Positions 11,653 through 23,580 are shown, numbered from the stretch's first letter. The stretch: 64,000 bases of DNA from Xylaria sp. FL1777 (GCA_022578965.1 MU400627.1:1-64000), one strand, 5' to 3'. The notes: a model not told the origin generated them from the sequence alone. A program made the numbers and translations.

Positions 11653-12611
11653 TGTGCAAGTTGAACAACAAGGAGATCCGAGAAGGGAATAGTATGTGAT
11701 TGGGGATAAAAGCAATTGTAAATTTAAATGTCAACAGTAGTAGGAGAATATAGTTCCTGTGAATAGCTACATTCACAACTTTTCTCGTATGGGGACTAGA
11801 CCAAGAAAATGACTGCCTCCAACAGATTTCTGCGTCCATTTGACGTAACAGTATCAATCCTGTTGGAGTAAGTAACCTTAATGTCTGCTGGAGAAACTCT
11901 CGACGCCCACAGATAACATGTGAACCCCCGCCCTTTTCTAGGTCATCCACCGAGCATTTTGGGTACCCCGGAGGGGTGACGATTCCGACTATCGGCATAC
12001 ATCGAAAAGTTCCAAGACCAGACAACAATGTCTTCTTCCTGTAACGCTGCCATGTAGGGATATGGTTATTCTTTGGGGGAGAGAGTAGGGGTCATCAACA
12101 ACTCTAGTAGTCAGCTTTGCGTGCTGTTACTAACGACAGCACTGATTTTGTGCTTGATTGCACAACAGGATTCTTCATAGACTAGAGTGTCAATCCCCCC
12201 TGGGCGACGATCATATTTCCACCACAAAGGGCGGTGACGCCGGCTCTATGCACACTGCCACTCTCCGCCATAACGACTTAGGATCCTTGAATGGGGCCAT
12301 TAAGCACATCCTACAATAGATCCTCTGCACCTGGCTCGGGCATGGTGTGTTAGATAGTGCTTTAGAAGTCTATTCAAATGCCACATTAATAGCCATCTCC
12401 TCAACTCAACTTTCCTGGGCTTCCACCTTGTATCGGCTTCGCTAGAGGCGTATCCACATGACGGTGGAGCACCACAGCAGTTCTTCCTCTGGCATTTCTG
12501 AGGGTATTGGACTTTCACTATCTCTGCCAGTTCTCTAGTCCAACAGCCGATTCTAACTGGTTGGTCCTCACCGGTCGATCGATCCTTCAGTGTCATTTCG
12601 CACAGATGTCC
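11653..12611. other. intergenic upstream of the decarboxylase
   Basis: This is the 5' flank of the minus-strand decarboxylase gene and the 3' flank of the rhodopsin-domain gene. Short frames occur on both strands but none shows family features. The stretch 12300-12611 remains open on minus beyond the stop of the rhodopsin-domain gene, which could mean an alternatively spliced longer tail. Confidence 0.5.
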
Positions 12612-13939
12612 TCAGTGCCTGGCTCTGCTTGTATCGTCTAGTTGGTGGAACTGCTCTGTTGCGATTAGTTCTGAGGGAGGAACGGGCAGTTCTACAATGC
12701 CTGTGTCGTCGAGCTCTTGTAGTCTCCGCGGAACATGCTCTGCAGCCAATTCGGGTTTCTCATAACGTCCTGTTTCCTTGCTATCTCCTAGATCATGGAA
12801 GGAAGGAGTGCAGATCCTATTCGTACGATATCAGAGATATTCCTGCAGACACCATCACAATGAAGGGGCACTCACAAGCTTAAGAAACAGGCGCAGATCA
12901 GTAGAAGGCTCGTCTCCACTTGTGCTAGTATGCTGACTTTTGCTAGATCATCTGGAAACCATTATTTTTCACATTTCGACGTAATGGTACTCAGAGCCAG
13001 TTTTGCTCATACTTACATGATCCATCTACTGTGCCATCAGGGTAGTGACTGATGGCTACGCGAACAATGATGACGATAACAACACTACAATAAGTAATTA
13101 TGCGTCAGTGATTAAATGTGCATCATTTAACTGCCATTAAAGTACCTACAGTAAAGCAAGTAATATAATCCCACTGATCAACGCTTTCTTGCGAGGAGGC
13201 AAACGTCGAAACTCGCGGGCTTGCGTTATCGGTCTAAACAGAAGAATGACGGTTATGCCTAGATTGGCGATATCAAAGGCTTCGTTCTCTTGGGTGGTAG
13301 AATAACAGGAACCTCCGTTGCGTGCGTCCCAGCGCTTGCTAAGAGGGATACAGCTCAACAGACTCGTTGCCAGATACGCTATACCCCATGCGTATACGAT
13401 GACTAGAAGGATCGTCGTAGGTATACTACTCCTATACGGTGGTAATACGCGGCGATAGAAATACACAATTGATAGTCGTGTGAACGTGGACGATACTATC
13501 ATGACCAGTCCATTGGCAAACCAGAGCTAATAGTCGCCGAACCTATTAGTGATTAAGTAGACGAAGATCAACAACTGCGTACCTTCAATATCCCGAGGTA
13601 ATTGATTAGTGTTATAGTTTGTACGTGAGTGCCGAACGAATAAATTGCCACAGCTATAACATATTATTAGTCCGATTGTCGGATGTCGAATATCTCTACG
13701 TACCTAAGATATCGATAATTCCATAGCTGATTAGAGACAACTGGGGAAGTTAGTCCTGAAAACTCTAAATGTGTGTCATTTGAACTGCTTACCAGTGCGG
13801 CTATGATCATATAATCATCGACGAACCAACTTAAAGCGCTCGAACGCCGGGATCGAAGTCTCAGGGTCACCGCAACAAGGGCGGATATAGGAAAGATAGT
13901 AGAAACGACGATGTCGCCGGCGCCAAGTGAGGATACCAT
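12612..13939 (-). CDS. rhodopsin-domain (PF20684/SAT4-type) integral membrane protein
   Basis: Seven exons assemble in phase on minus: 13939-13793, 13740-13704, 13653-13583, 13526-13150, 13084-13017, 12951-12876 and 12780-12612. They give a 314-aa protein with about seven membrane segments. Family landmarks include FVDDYMIIAAL after TM1, RLSIVYFYRRV in TM3, YAWGIAYLATSLLSCIPL in TM4, PPRKKALISGIILLALL in TM6 and ETSLLLICACF in TM7. A soluble tail starts YEKPELAAEH and is rich in ELDD/VELP motifs, as is common in the family. Function is unknown; some relatives are Pth11-like receptors or lie in secondary-metabolite clusters. The first six exons are well supported by phase and donor/acceptor sites. 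The last junction, with acceptor GATAG at 12781, is the least certain. No inactivating change was seen. Confidence 0.75.
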
Positions 13940-16683
13940 GGTTGCCTGGACAGGAGGCCGAGTTCAGGGCGATGTTGAAGAGAGAATAATTGATTTCCGT
14001 ACAGCTCTTACGGTCGCTCTTTGGCTCCTTGGGGAATTATACTTTCATAAATATTTAGGAGAAAGTACTTCGTAGAGATGCAATTATGCCTAATATTACA
14101 GCCATGTGTAGGCTCAGCCAGTTGAAATGTAGGATTGTGTGATTACATAGCCACCCCCTCGAACGACAAGGGTTGGATGAAATGATTAGAATCCTTCAAC
14201 AACACCTTCTATTTCAATGGTGCTTCAATGGATTTAAATTACCCGGTCTCATACTTGAATAGGAAAGAGCCTCAGCTATTCCTCAATAGGACCGCATAAT
14301 TGACAAGCTAATTAAGATGCCGTTTTTGCAACCAGATATCTATACTATCATATCATCCTTGAAATAAAAAAGACAGATGTCAACGGCTAGCGTAAACAGG
14401 ATAAACTAGGGGGGCAAGAATAAATACACAGCGGCCGAGCAGACTATATTTAGTTTTTAACTAACTTTATTTCAAAATGAATAAATACCATTCTAATTCT
14501 GAGATCAGGTCTCTGTGGTTACTTGGGGTTCCTATCGTTTCTTTTGCGATAACAGGGTTAAGGCGCACTAGGTTAAGCTGTAAGCGCAGTCTTGGCCAAT
14601 AGAGACTTTACCTAATATTGTTAAGTCGATAGAATTAGGATTAGCTTGGTTTCAAGACGACGCGCTAGTATGTACACTATTACTATACGCAGTATATTGT
14701 TTAGGTTTGTTTGGTTGTAATGAGATAGTAGTATAGATTCTACGATACGCTACCTATGTATATTAACTTATGCTTACAGCACCTATAATAGTTTCCTCGT
14801 TTCCATCCAGCAATAACAACCGAGCTGCTAGTAGGTTCCCCATTAGCAGTATGTACAAGCTCTATTGCCTTGATCATAGCTATCCTTAAAGACTTAGTTA
14901 CAATTATGCACTTTCAAAGACTCCACAACTATTAGAAAATCTAAAATGGCCAATTTATCATAGAACCACAGATGACAAAAACTTAAATCACAAGTTCTTC
15001 CGCTCTATCAGTCTCCAATTAACAAATTAGCTAGAATATATGAATAGAGTTGTCCCTTCATACTACTATTATAGCCGCAGAGCGAAATAGCATCTTTTAG
15101 TTACGATCTACTTGTCAACTTCCACGCCTCTTTATTAGCAGACACGACTAAGTTCACCCTAGACCTTCTGTTCAGCCTGTTTCTACTCTATGAATCTCCT
15201 TCCAGATCTCGCCTCTCTTCGGCGACAAAGAGAGGTAACCTCCTCCAAAGGTTTGCACATAATCCGTTCTGCGTGAATACGCTAAACAGCTCTAGCTTTC
15301 GTACCAACAGCCGGGGACATAGTTAGCAGCGCATCTCTCACCCCCAGGAAAGTTGGCCATAAATTGTCCTCTCTTCCATCTTACGGATGGTATCCCTCAT
15401 TCATATATGACCTGACTCATCATGTGAGGTTGTGATGGATTACATAGCTACCAAGTGGCCACCCAGTAGGACGCCCGCCACTCCTTAAGATATAGACTAG
15501 AGAGTCAGTCAGATTATAGACTTAGCGAAAACACGTTACGAAATCTTCTACCATTGAACTATATTAAACTGTACTCGACGAACAAATTCTCCAATTAAAG
15601 TATTGAGAAAAGTACACTAGGAAACCTACCTACGTAAGTTCAACCCATCTCCTACCTGCTCTATGTGGGTAATAGTATACGGACTAGTTGGGTACCACTA
15701 ATTGTAGCCTACTCGGTATCAAGAGACATTCTGCTTTTCATGTGAATAGAAAGACGACGAAATTCTCAGACTTTCTTTCCCTAATTTAGAAAAAAAAAAA
15801 AAAAAAAAAGAAAGAAATCGCCCCCTAGCACTTTTGATGACGGACTGCCTAGTATCATGTGCCTATGAAACTCATAGGCTTATCGACATACTAGATATTC
15901 TATCTCTGTTCTCGGGAAGGATATACGGCTCACGTTCCACATGATGTTGCTGCCTTATCTTGCTGTCCTAGGACCTCCGGGCCGACCCTTGTTCCAGGAG
16001 CCATCAAGGTGTCGGAATGCCATCATCAGGTAGATTATAAATTGTTGGGCGTGTTTCTCCACATTGAACGTTCAATTAATAAATATGGGGCGTTGTAGAC
16101 GAAGGGACCTATAAGAGCGTGGCAATTGCAAAGAAAATAGCTAGTAGAGGAAATCGACGCACCGTCAACCACCAAGGTTCTCATTCCAATATGGATGGGA
16201 CAACATGAACAAGCCGGAAAAAGTGAGGATTGACGAATAAAGGGAGAGAGACTGGCCGGGCAGGCACAGTCTGTAGGCGTGACATGTGACGTCCATGGTT
16301 ATTTGCTGAGGCGAGATGAGACGAGACGCACAGCCATGGGAACAAAGTGGAAAGCGCAAAGGTAAAATTCACCCAGAAAGGCTCACCCAGGAAAGCTCAC
16401 TCGGAAAAGCTCTGTTACTGCCTTAAGTAGGGACTTATTAAACTCTCACACGCAATTTCTGCTCGCACTTAACAAACGCTTATTCTCCCTCCTCCCCTAT
16501 TTTATACTCCTGAGACCACTAAGTACCTCCCTCCTTACTTACCAAAGGCTTGCGCATTTGAGTTCGCGGACGCCCCCGGAAAGGATCCGTACTTACGCTA
16601 CCTACGGCCTCCAGAGTATTTAACGAACCTAACAGTCATAGGACACTGCCTACGACAAAGCCTTGAGCACCGTGATTGCCAAG
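13940..16683. other. long intergenic stretch
   Basis: About 2.7 kb between divergent genes with no supported gene. Reading frames are short on both strands and base composition is mildly AT-rich. It includes a run of about 20 A at 15790-15809. The last ~300 bp before 16684 is pyrimidine-rich with CTCC-type words, like a fungal promoter. A decayed transposon in the middle part cannot be excluded. Confidence 0.5.
15790..15809. repeat. poly(A) homopolymer run
   Basis: About 20 consecutive A residues followed by a short GAAAG run. It could be a simple homopolymer or the tail of an old retro-inserted element; no element body is recognisable next to it. Confidence 0.6.
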
Positions 16684-18404
16684 ATGGTTCCGATTTTAGA
16701 GAAGAGCGAGCCCCGCGACGGCAATCAACGCCTGCCCGTCACCCTACTCAGCGGCTTCTTGGGTGCCGGAAAGACAACCCTGCTTGAGAAGATCCTGACA
16801 GATCCATCACATGGCCTCCGTGTTGGTGTCATCGTAAACGATGTTGGTGCCTTGAATATAGATGCTGCCCTGCTCTCCAGCCACGATGTCACTCGAAAGG
16901 AGGAGCAGGTTGTCGCCATGCAGAACGGTTGCATTTGTTGTACTTTGCGTGGCGATCTTCTAGAAGAAGTGGCCCGCCTCGCCGAGAACAACCAGGTCGA
17001 CTATCTTGTCATCGAGAGCTCCGGAGTAAGCGAGCCTATGCAAGTTGCAGAGACATTCTCTGAGGAGTGAGCCCGCCCAAGACCATCCCCAAGTGGCCAG
17101 TCATACTAACCTGATAGGTTCGCCGAGATGTCAATTGCTGCCGGCTACGGTCTCGAGCAAGACGAAGAGAATGATATGAGCAAAGAACAGCGCATGCGAT
17201 TAGCTGAGATTCTGAAAGCCGGCGGACTGTCCAAGGTTGCCCGGCTCGACACCTGCGTCACCATCGTCGACGCAGTCAATTTCATGCAGGACTTCGCCAC
17301 CGCCGATATGCTGAAAGATCGCCAGACAGATGTCCCTGAGGAAGACGACCGAAACATCTCCGACCTTCAAGTCGACCAGGTCGAGTTTGCCGACGTCATC
17401 GTCATCAATAAATGTGATCTAGTACCCCAGGAAGATGTCAATCGTATCAAGGGGGCCGTTCAGAACCTTAACCCCGGCGCTAAGATGATCACCGCTGTCA
17501 AATCCTCTTTTGATCTTCATAATATCCTTGATACCCATATGTTCTCGTATGAAAAGGCAGCTTTGAGCTCCGGGTGGCTACGGAGTATCAACGAAGAGAT
17601 TAGTCCTGAAACTGAAGAATATGGAATTGGCACATTCGTCTACAGAGCACGGCGCCCGTTTCATCCGCAGCGACTATGGCATATGATCTGTGACACTTTC
17701 ATCGTTATACAAACGGAATATTTTGAGCAGGAGGGAGACGACCAGAACGGTACGGGAGAACCTATGGACACACTTGAAGATGGGGATGAAGATGACGACG
17801 ATGATAACGAAGATACTGAGTCCGAGGAAGATGACTCTGAAAGTCAAGCCGGAGACCCTGAGCCACAGCTGGACACCAAGGCCCGCTTGGCAAATAAAAT
17901 CGCCGACCCTACATTCGGCCCCCTTCTACGTTCCAAAGGATTCCTGTGGTTGGCAACCAGACCCAATATGGTACTTACCCGCAGTTCACTCCTATTCCAT
18001 ATATTTCGGCTAACAGAATTTAGTACGGCGAATGGTCTCAGGCCGGCGTTATGCTTACGTTATCTGGTGGCGACTTATGGCGATGCGAAGAGCCTGAGAG
18101 CGAATGGCCTGAGAATCCGAAGGCGAGGGAAATGATTAAACGTGATTTCCAGGGCAAATGGGGAGATCGGCGTCAAGAAATCGTCTTTATCGGACAACAG
18201 ATGCGCGATGGAGGCGAGACACGCCTTCGTAAGGCCTTGGATTCGTGCCTCTTAGACGATGCAGAATTTAAAGATTGGGAGAGGGCCATGGCGTCCAAGA
18301 AGCCTCAAAAGGTCCTGGATAGGCTATTTGAGGACGGCTTTGAGGACTGGTTGATTGACGTCCACGATCACGGCGACGGCCATGATCACAGCAATGGCCA
18401 CTAA
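16684..18404 (+). CDS. CobW/COG0523 G3E-family GTPase, putative metal chaperone
   Basis: Exons 16684-17066, 17118-17970 and 18024-18404 encode 538 aa. The N-terminal GTPase domain has the P-loop [15 protein letters not shown] near residue 25, the zinc-binding CxCC motif [12 protein letters not shown], the Walker-B-like VIESSG and the guanine-specificity motif NKCDL. A CobW C-terminal domain follows, interrupted by a very acidic stretch ([15 protein letters not shown], about residues 350-380). The protein ends in a His/Asp tail, [12 protein letters not shown], fit for metal binding. These proteins hand zinc or related metals to client enzymes (the ZNG1 type acts on methionine aminopeptidase). 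An in-frame TTG lies seven codons upstream, but the ATG at 16684 is the natural start. The gene looks intact and housekeeping-like. Confidence 0.92.
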
Positions 18405-19336
18405 CTGACCCAAAAATCCGACTTTGGAGACTATTAGCTAGACAGGTGCTGCACTGTGGATTCAATCATACACAAAGAGAAAAGTATAGGGCAAAGGTAA
18501 AAAGAGGACAGAAGAAATAGTTGACTGGCATATTGTAGTACGCCAATGTAGCTCAGAATCATCGTAACGACTGTGCTTGATCAAAACAATCATTGCAATT
18601 CTATGTATCGAACACTGTATGGACGTTATAGCTTGCCTTAGATGAGTCATTAGACCTGCTACAAAGGGAAGACAGAAGAAAAATACAAGGAAGAAACCCA
18701 TAGAAGTCATCCTGACAGTCATCGAGGAGATCCGGAGTCGTACTTTGCCGATTGCATCCCATGGTCAAGAATTTGAAGTCTACCAAAGAGTATTTATACC
18801 ACTCACTATCTACCAACGCGTGATTTCCATGAAGTCCATTGAATATGAGCTTAATTATGACGCCTAGTTCAGGTAATTAGTATATGCGGTAGGGCTTTTG
18901 ATAGGAGTGTCAGAAAGGCGCGTACAAATACAACTATCTCACTATCACAACAACCAAAGTGATTGAAAGTATTCACCATTTAAAGAGGTTCCAGAGTTTA
19001 GAATAATCGCAAGATTACACATAGAAACTATATTACATGTATATCGCCTTAGTTGTTTAAACGGCATTTAAGATAAGAACATAGTTTTATCTTTTGTAAT
19101 ATTTCATGCTAATATGATGGTTTTCCTAGTTCAATCTACAACAGTGTCTGGGTTTAAGGGGCTGTACGTATATTTCCGATGAAGGGTTCCGGGGATTCGA
19201 AATAGCAGAAACTGGTGAGAAAGGCACTACGCTGGCCTCACGCACATTCAAACGACGGTTTCTATTACGAAGGATTATCATTAATCCTTGAATTGATGAG
19301 CAATTCGACGTAAGAGAGGGATACAATCATCCTTCA
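18405..19336. other. intergenic between convergent genes
   Basis: This is the 3' flank of both the CobW gene and the terpene cyclase gene. Only short frames without family features occur. The middle part is AT-rich. No RNA gene or transposon was recognised. Confidence 0.5.
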
Positions 19337-20607
19337 CTACCTCTGCCGCGTACTAGTCAACCGACCGCACGAATCCGTGTACTTTTCGCCAAGGCCCAAC
19401 TCCCAAAGTCGGTAGCGTCCCATGGCTTTGTGCATTGCTACAAACCCCATGGCGTGTTCATGCCAGGCTTTGGCGTAGGGTTCTCTGCCACGGAGGATAA
19501 CTTCTACCCGGCGGTGGGCCTCCACGTCCTCCTGAATCACTTCCCTGAACACCGTATAAATGTCTTTCCCCTCATAAAATGCCCTGTTGTGCATGTAATT
19601 ATCCTTTTCTCCAGCTTTTTCCTCCTTGTAGAATCTGTTTATGCCATAAGATTAGCACAATACCTAGGAGAAATGCGCATGCACGAAACGCTTACGACAG
19701 TATATCGTTTGTGAACGAGATATACTTGTTCATATCAGGTATTGCTTCCATGAATAAGGAGATATCCGGATAAAGCGCCTTTGGGAACGTCATCCATACG
19801 TATGCCTCCGACACCCCGTCCTTGTCCCGCAGATAATAAGGCCAGTTCTTGCCTCCTGCTGTGCGAGACATTCGGGGGAGTTCCGATCCTTCGAGAGCAT
19901 TGGCGTTTGTAAAATTTAGTGAAGAAGTAATGATAAAATTTGCCACTATCGGCGAATAATACTTGTAGCTCATGCGTAGATAGTCGGCCCATGCCTGGCC
20001 CAAAGGCGTGGCCTGCCCCGAGCCGGTCTGAAAACGGATCATGAAATCTTGCCATAAACTTGGGTCTTTACAAGCCCCATCGTCTACTAGAACTGCAAGC
20101 CAGGTGTATATCCCGGCGTATACGCGAACCTCTAGCGGGTGATTAGGGTAGCATAGCTGCCAGATATTTAGCGACTGGAGTTGAAAACTGGCCCCTTGAA
20201 TCGGCTGACCATTAACAAGGAACTAAACAAATGAAGCATTAACCTACGTGGGCATAGTAGACTCCAACGTTGAACGAATACCAGGAGTGCGACCCCTCCA
20301 GGTACGGAATGCCAATCTTAATTGCCTGCTCATGCATTCCCCGTAGCAAGCCCTCGATATCATCACCTGATGTGGCTCCAGTGTAGTTTAGGTCCGCATC
20401 AAATTGAGCAATAAGTGGTCTCAAGACACGTCCTATGTCTGCTGTTCTCGGTTCCGGTGGTTTGGGTTCGAGTACGGGCAGCGCCGGAAGCTGTGTAATG
20501 ATCATTTCAGGAGATTGGGTCGCAATGAGAAAACTACAATGGGTGGGACGCCCGATTCCTCGAGCCATGAGGTCTACTGCGTATTTATCACTATCCATCA
20601 GGAGCAC
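19337..20607 (-). CDS. Tri5-type sesquiterpene cyclase (PF06330)
   Basis: Three exons on minus (20607-20248, 20156-19696, 19634-19337) join in phase to 372 aa, the usual length for trichodiene/longiborneol-synthase relatives. The second metal-binding motif is canonical, NDILSFYKEE, and is formed across the second intron. It is followed by the helix with GFVAMHKAMGRYRL, which holds the conserved RY. The first Asp-rich motif lies at VLVDDGACKD and departs from the usual DDxxD spacing. The family ionises farnesyl diphosphate and cyclises it in the cytosol. The product cannot be read from sequence, and a trichothecene pathway should not be assumed, as no other clear TRI set is seen. The first intron (91 bp, donor GTAGGT, branch-like GCTAAAT) was chosen because it restores the helix before the Asp-rich motif. 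The ATG at 20607 or 20598 could be the start. Confidence 0.88.
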
Positions 20608-22117
20608 TGTACAATTTCTGCAGATGCTTTCTCAGCCTGCAGCTGCACAGTTCCTGCAGAGTTCCCGCAAAATCAGACGACTACCCAGGCGGCAGAACTG
20701 GCCGGCTACCACCGCGCAGCAAGTGCTCAGACGGGCTTTTTTCTTCCCATGCTGGCTGCAGGACGCTACCGTTTTCCTGGAAATCCTCTTCTTCTGGAAT
20801 TCTCGAACGAATCCAAGACCTCGTTCAACCCCGGGACCCAAGAAATTTTAGCAAGGATATGTCTCATGTTAATAATGACTCTATATCCATTCTGGCAGGT
20901 CCGGTGAGACGGATCCGCGAGGCCGCAACCCCGTACCCTGAACGCATATACTTTATATCACAGCCCGATACTCTAGCCGGATACAGCGCTATCGCGTGAT
21001 AAACCCTAGCCTTACGGGATGCGCGACGGATTCTGCTAGGTAGGATTACTAAGCATGGCTGGATAAAGTTTTGTCTATTATACTTTATCGTGACACTGCA
21101 AGACTAAATGCATACTACATATGTACCATACTACGTACGATTTATTCCTAATCGTGTTTATGCAGTTTATGATTGTCCATACTAAACCGCCTGGTCTATT
21201 AAAACGGGCGCCGGGCGAAGGAGGGGGGGGGGGTTAATGTATAATACAGGGTGCTAGCGAAAGTCGTTTGTATGCATTGCCTAGGGCTACACGTGTGAAA
21301 AGGTTTATGCAGGGGTTACCATGGTATGGAAGCCTCCAGGGCTCGTCTTAGCCCATACGCTCCATACCACGCTAATCTTACAGTAAATCATGGAGATTTG
21401 CTTGCGGCTTTTGTACACCTAATTGTCGGCGCGTAGTGTGAATAGCAAAGAGACAGCAAGAACGACAAGGAGCTGAGGTTACAAGTTGGGGCAAGGGATG
21501 TTTGTCTAACAAAATATACCAATAGAACCGAGCAAGTAAAGCAAACAACAAACAGCATAATAACTCACCCTATCAACCTAAAGCCTGACCCCTCCGTCCA
21601 CGGCAGCTTAACCTCACGGGCGCGGCGCCTGGCACAGCCGCCGCCACTATGGACGCCATCTCCAGTACGGTACCTCTTCTGTCAAGTTTGTTGGCGATGT
21701 AACGAAGAGTGCTACAAATAGGAGAGAGTTGTTCCCGTGTGTTTTACACATGCTATTTTCTTTGATTTACCACAACCGTCTTGCCACCAAGCGTAGCCGA
21801 GCTGGTCAGGCCGTGATGGGCTCTGATGTTGGTTTATCTAGTCGGAACGAGGCTACCATGAGCTGGAACAGCCAGGGGACAGCAGGAGGCGCTCAAATGA
21901 GACTGATTGATAGTACAAAACGCAGAGGAACTACCTGTCATCATCGCTACGAGCCAATCCTTCAATACGAACAGAGCTTAACAGGTCTCGCTGTGGTCTA
22001 GATGGAGGGACAGTCATGCCCACATTTCAACCTTGAAACACAAGGCTGAGGTCTATCTACCTTGACTATACTAACGCTCAACTTCATGGAAATCGCCATA
22101 ATATTCAGCTCTGTAGG
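20608..22117. other. intergenic, upstream of the cyclase
   Basis: This is the shared upstream region of the divergent cyclase and the small protein at 22275. It contains repeated CTGCAG-type words around 20618-20660, a run of 11 G at 21223-21233, and an 8-bp inverted repeat GGTATGGA/TCCATACC near 21323-21370. No gene was recognised. Frames seen here lack homology features. Confidence 0.5.
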
Positions 22118-22126
22118 TATAAAAAG
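22118..22126 (+). promoter_or_regulatory. TATA-box-like element
   Basis: TATAAAAAG lies 149 bp before the chosen start at 22275, and 14 bp before an in-frame upstream ATG at 22140. The position fits transcription initiation between them and favours the start at 22275. Confidence 0.45.
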
Positions 22127-22274
22127 ATGCCGTTAAACTATGCTGCTGTTGATCAACATGTGTATAATCACTCCCCATCTCACTCTATACTCAAACACTG
22201 CTTACGCCAATATTATATTATTTCTATTCATATTGTATTCAAGTTATTTACCACAATCTCGTATATTTTACACT

Positions 22275-22760
22275 ATGTCTTCGAGCCCTGAACAAAAGGG
22301 TGAAGCTAGCTACCAGGGTGAGTCTTACACCACGGTGTACTTGACTATATTCGGTTTCCGAGGTGAACCCGACGCCTACTATAAGCGCCATGTCCTCGCT
22401 TACTTTCAAGCGCCCGAGTCTAATTTCTGCGAAACCGTCCATGTCACCCGCCACGATGCAAAAAGCCCTTGGGAAGTCAATCGAGTAGATGTGTTGGTCG
22501 AATGGGCAATGACCGCTAACATTAGTTTTAATTGCGATGGCGGCGCCTTCCTGGTCCCTAGAGGCCAAGAAAAGGTGCTCACAAACATTATGGCGGCGGT
22601 TCCAGTAATGGGCCGGGAGTTGGATAGTGGTTGGAACTGTCAAAACTTTGTGTTAGAAGGCCTTACGAACCTTGTGGCAGCCAAATATCAGACAAAGGAA
22701 TGGTATACCGAGGTTGAAAACAAGCTAATAGACTACCTATTGGATCGGGCTGTTAATTAA
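22275..22760 (+). CDS. small conserved-looking protein with GWNCQN motif, function unknown
   Basis: A 161-aa intronless protein starting MSSSPEQKGE. I cannot assign a named family. It reads like the fungal small cytosolic proteins that carry a C-terminal SGWNCQNxV motif (here SGWNCQNFVLEGL) after a beta-rich core (TVYLTIFGF, HVLAYFQAPESNFCETVHVT). There is no signal peptide from this start. The reading frame runs back to an ATG at 22140, which would add a hydrophobic leader (LLLINMCIITPHLTLYS), but that segment looks like untranslated AT-rich sequence. It lies between the cyclase and the broken phosphotransferase gene on the opposite strand from both. No inactivating change was seen. Confidence 0.6.
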   Translation: MSSSPEQKGEASYQGESYTTVYLTIFGFRGEPDAYYKRHVLAYFQAPESNFCETVHVTRHDAKSPWEVNRVDVLVEWAMTANISFNCDGGAFLVPRGQEKVLTNIMAAVPVMGRELDSGWNCQNFVLEGLTNLVAAKYQTKEWYTEVENKLIDYLLDRAVN

Positions 22761-22983
22761 TACGATATGAAAAATAGGTCACATGGAACTCCGAGAGACA
22801 AGAAGATCAACTTTTTGTGTATAGATAAAAGGATTCATCACTTCTACGATTATGGGTATGAGATTAATAGTCGACATGGATAAGGGAAAATTGAAGAGAT
22901 CAGTTCCCTTCTAGCTAGCGACCCTGTGTACCTATTCACTGTGACCAGTATTTGACATTTGACTTACATTCTTGTATCAGATC

Positions 22984-23580
22984 TTAGGAGAGCGTGAGGA
23001 TGAACTTTATGAGGATATACTCGAGATCATAGCGTTTGTCAAAAAGAGACGGAACGTTAAGGCCCAGCGTCTCCCAGTCTACGTTGTCTAGTCCGCGAAG
23101 TGCAAAGACATAGTCCCAGTACTCCGGGTACCATCCCGCGAACTCCCAGTCCAAAAGTGCAACGATCTTGCCATCACGCACCATAATATTTCGTGCTGCG
23201 ATATGATATCACCATGTGTGAACACGATAGGGCATTCAGCGCGCAGCTGGGTCGTGATCTGGTGCCAGTATATTGACTCAGACTGCAGCCGTTGCGGCGG
23301 TTTCACGAGCCAGTCATGAAATTCCGCGAGAGTGGCAAAGGGGCCGCCCGAGCGTGTCATAATACTCGGGACTATGACGCCCTGACCGTCTAGGCGGTTG
23401 AGTTGGGTTCCTTTGAGGGCGCGTAGCTGCGCAATGTAGCCTCGGAGCTGGTCCAGGATATCCAAACGTTGATCTGGAGTAAGGACCGGCCACGCCTGCT
23501 GTAATGTTTGCCCCTCAATGTATTCCAAGGTGATGCGGTGGCTTTTCGTGATTGGGCGGTGGCGGCATAACTAAGGGCCT
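22984..23580 (-). pseudogene. aminoglycoside phosphotransferase-like (APH fold) pseudogene
   Basis: The minus strand encodes an APH/choline-kinase-like C-lobe in two frames. The first holds MEYIEGQTLQQAW and IVFTHGDI, with the catalytic His-Gly-Asp. The second holds MVRDGKIVALLDWEFAGWYPEYWDY, with the metal-binding Asp-Trp-Glu motif. Between them the DNA reads gatatc followed by an extra atatc, a 5-bp tandem duplication that shifts the frame inside the catalytic loop. Upstream of 23528 the frame also changes (KSHRIT joins LEYIEG in a different frame from what lies before) and the N-lobe with the ATP-binding Lys is not recognisable. In fungi such proteins are uncharacterised small-molecule kinases. 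This copy should be dead. Confidence 0.8.

Noticed and set aside
12300..12883. Separate short genes on both strands
   Set aside because: The part above 12612 is better explained as the last exon of the minus-strand rhodopsin-domain gene; the remainder has no motif.
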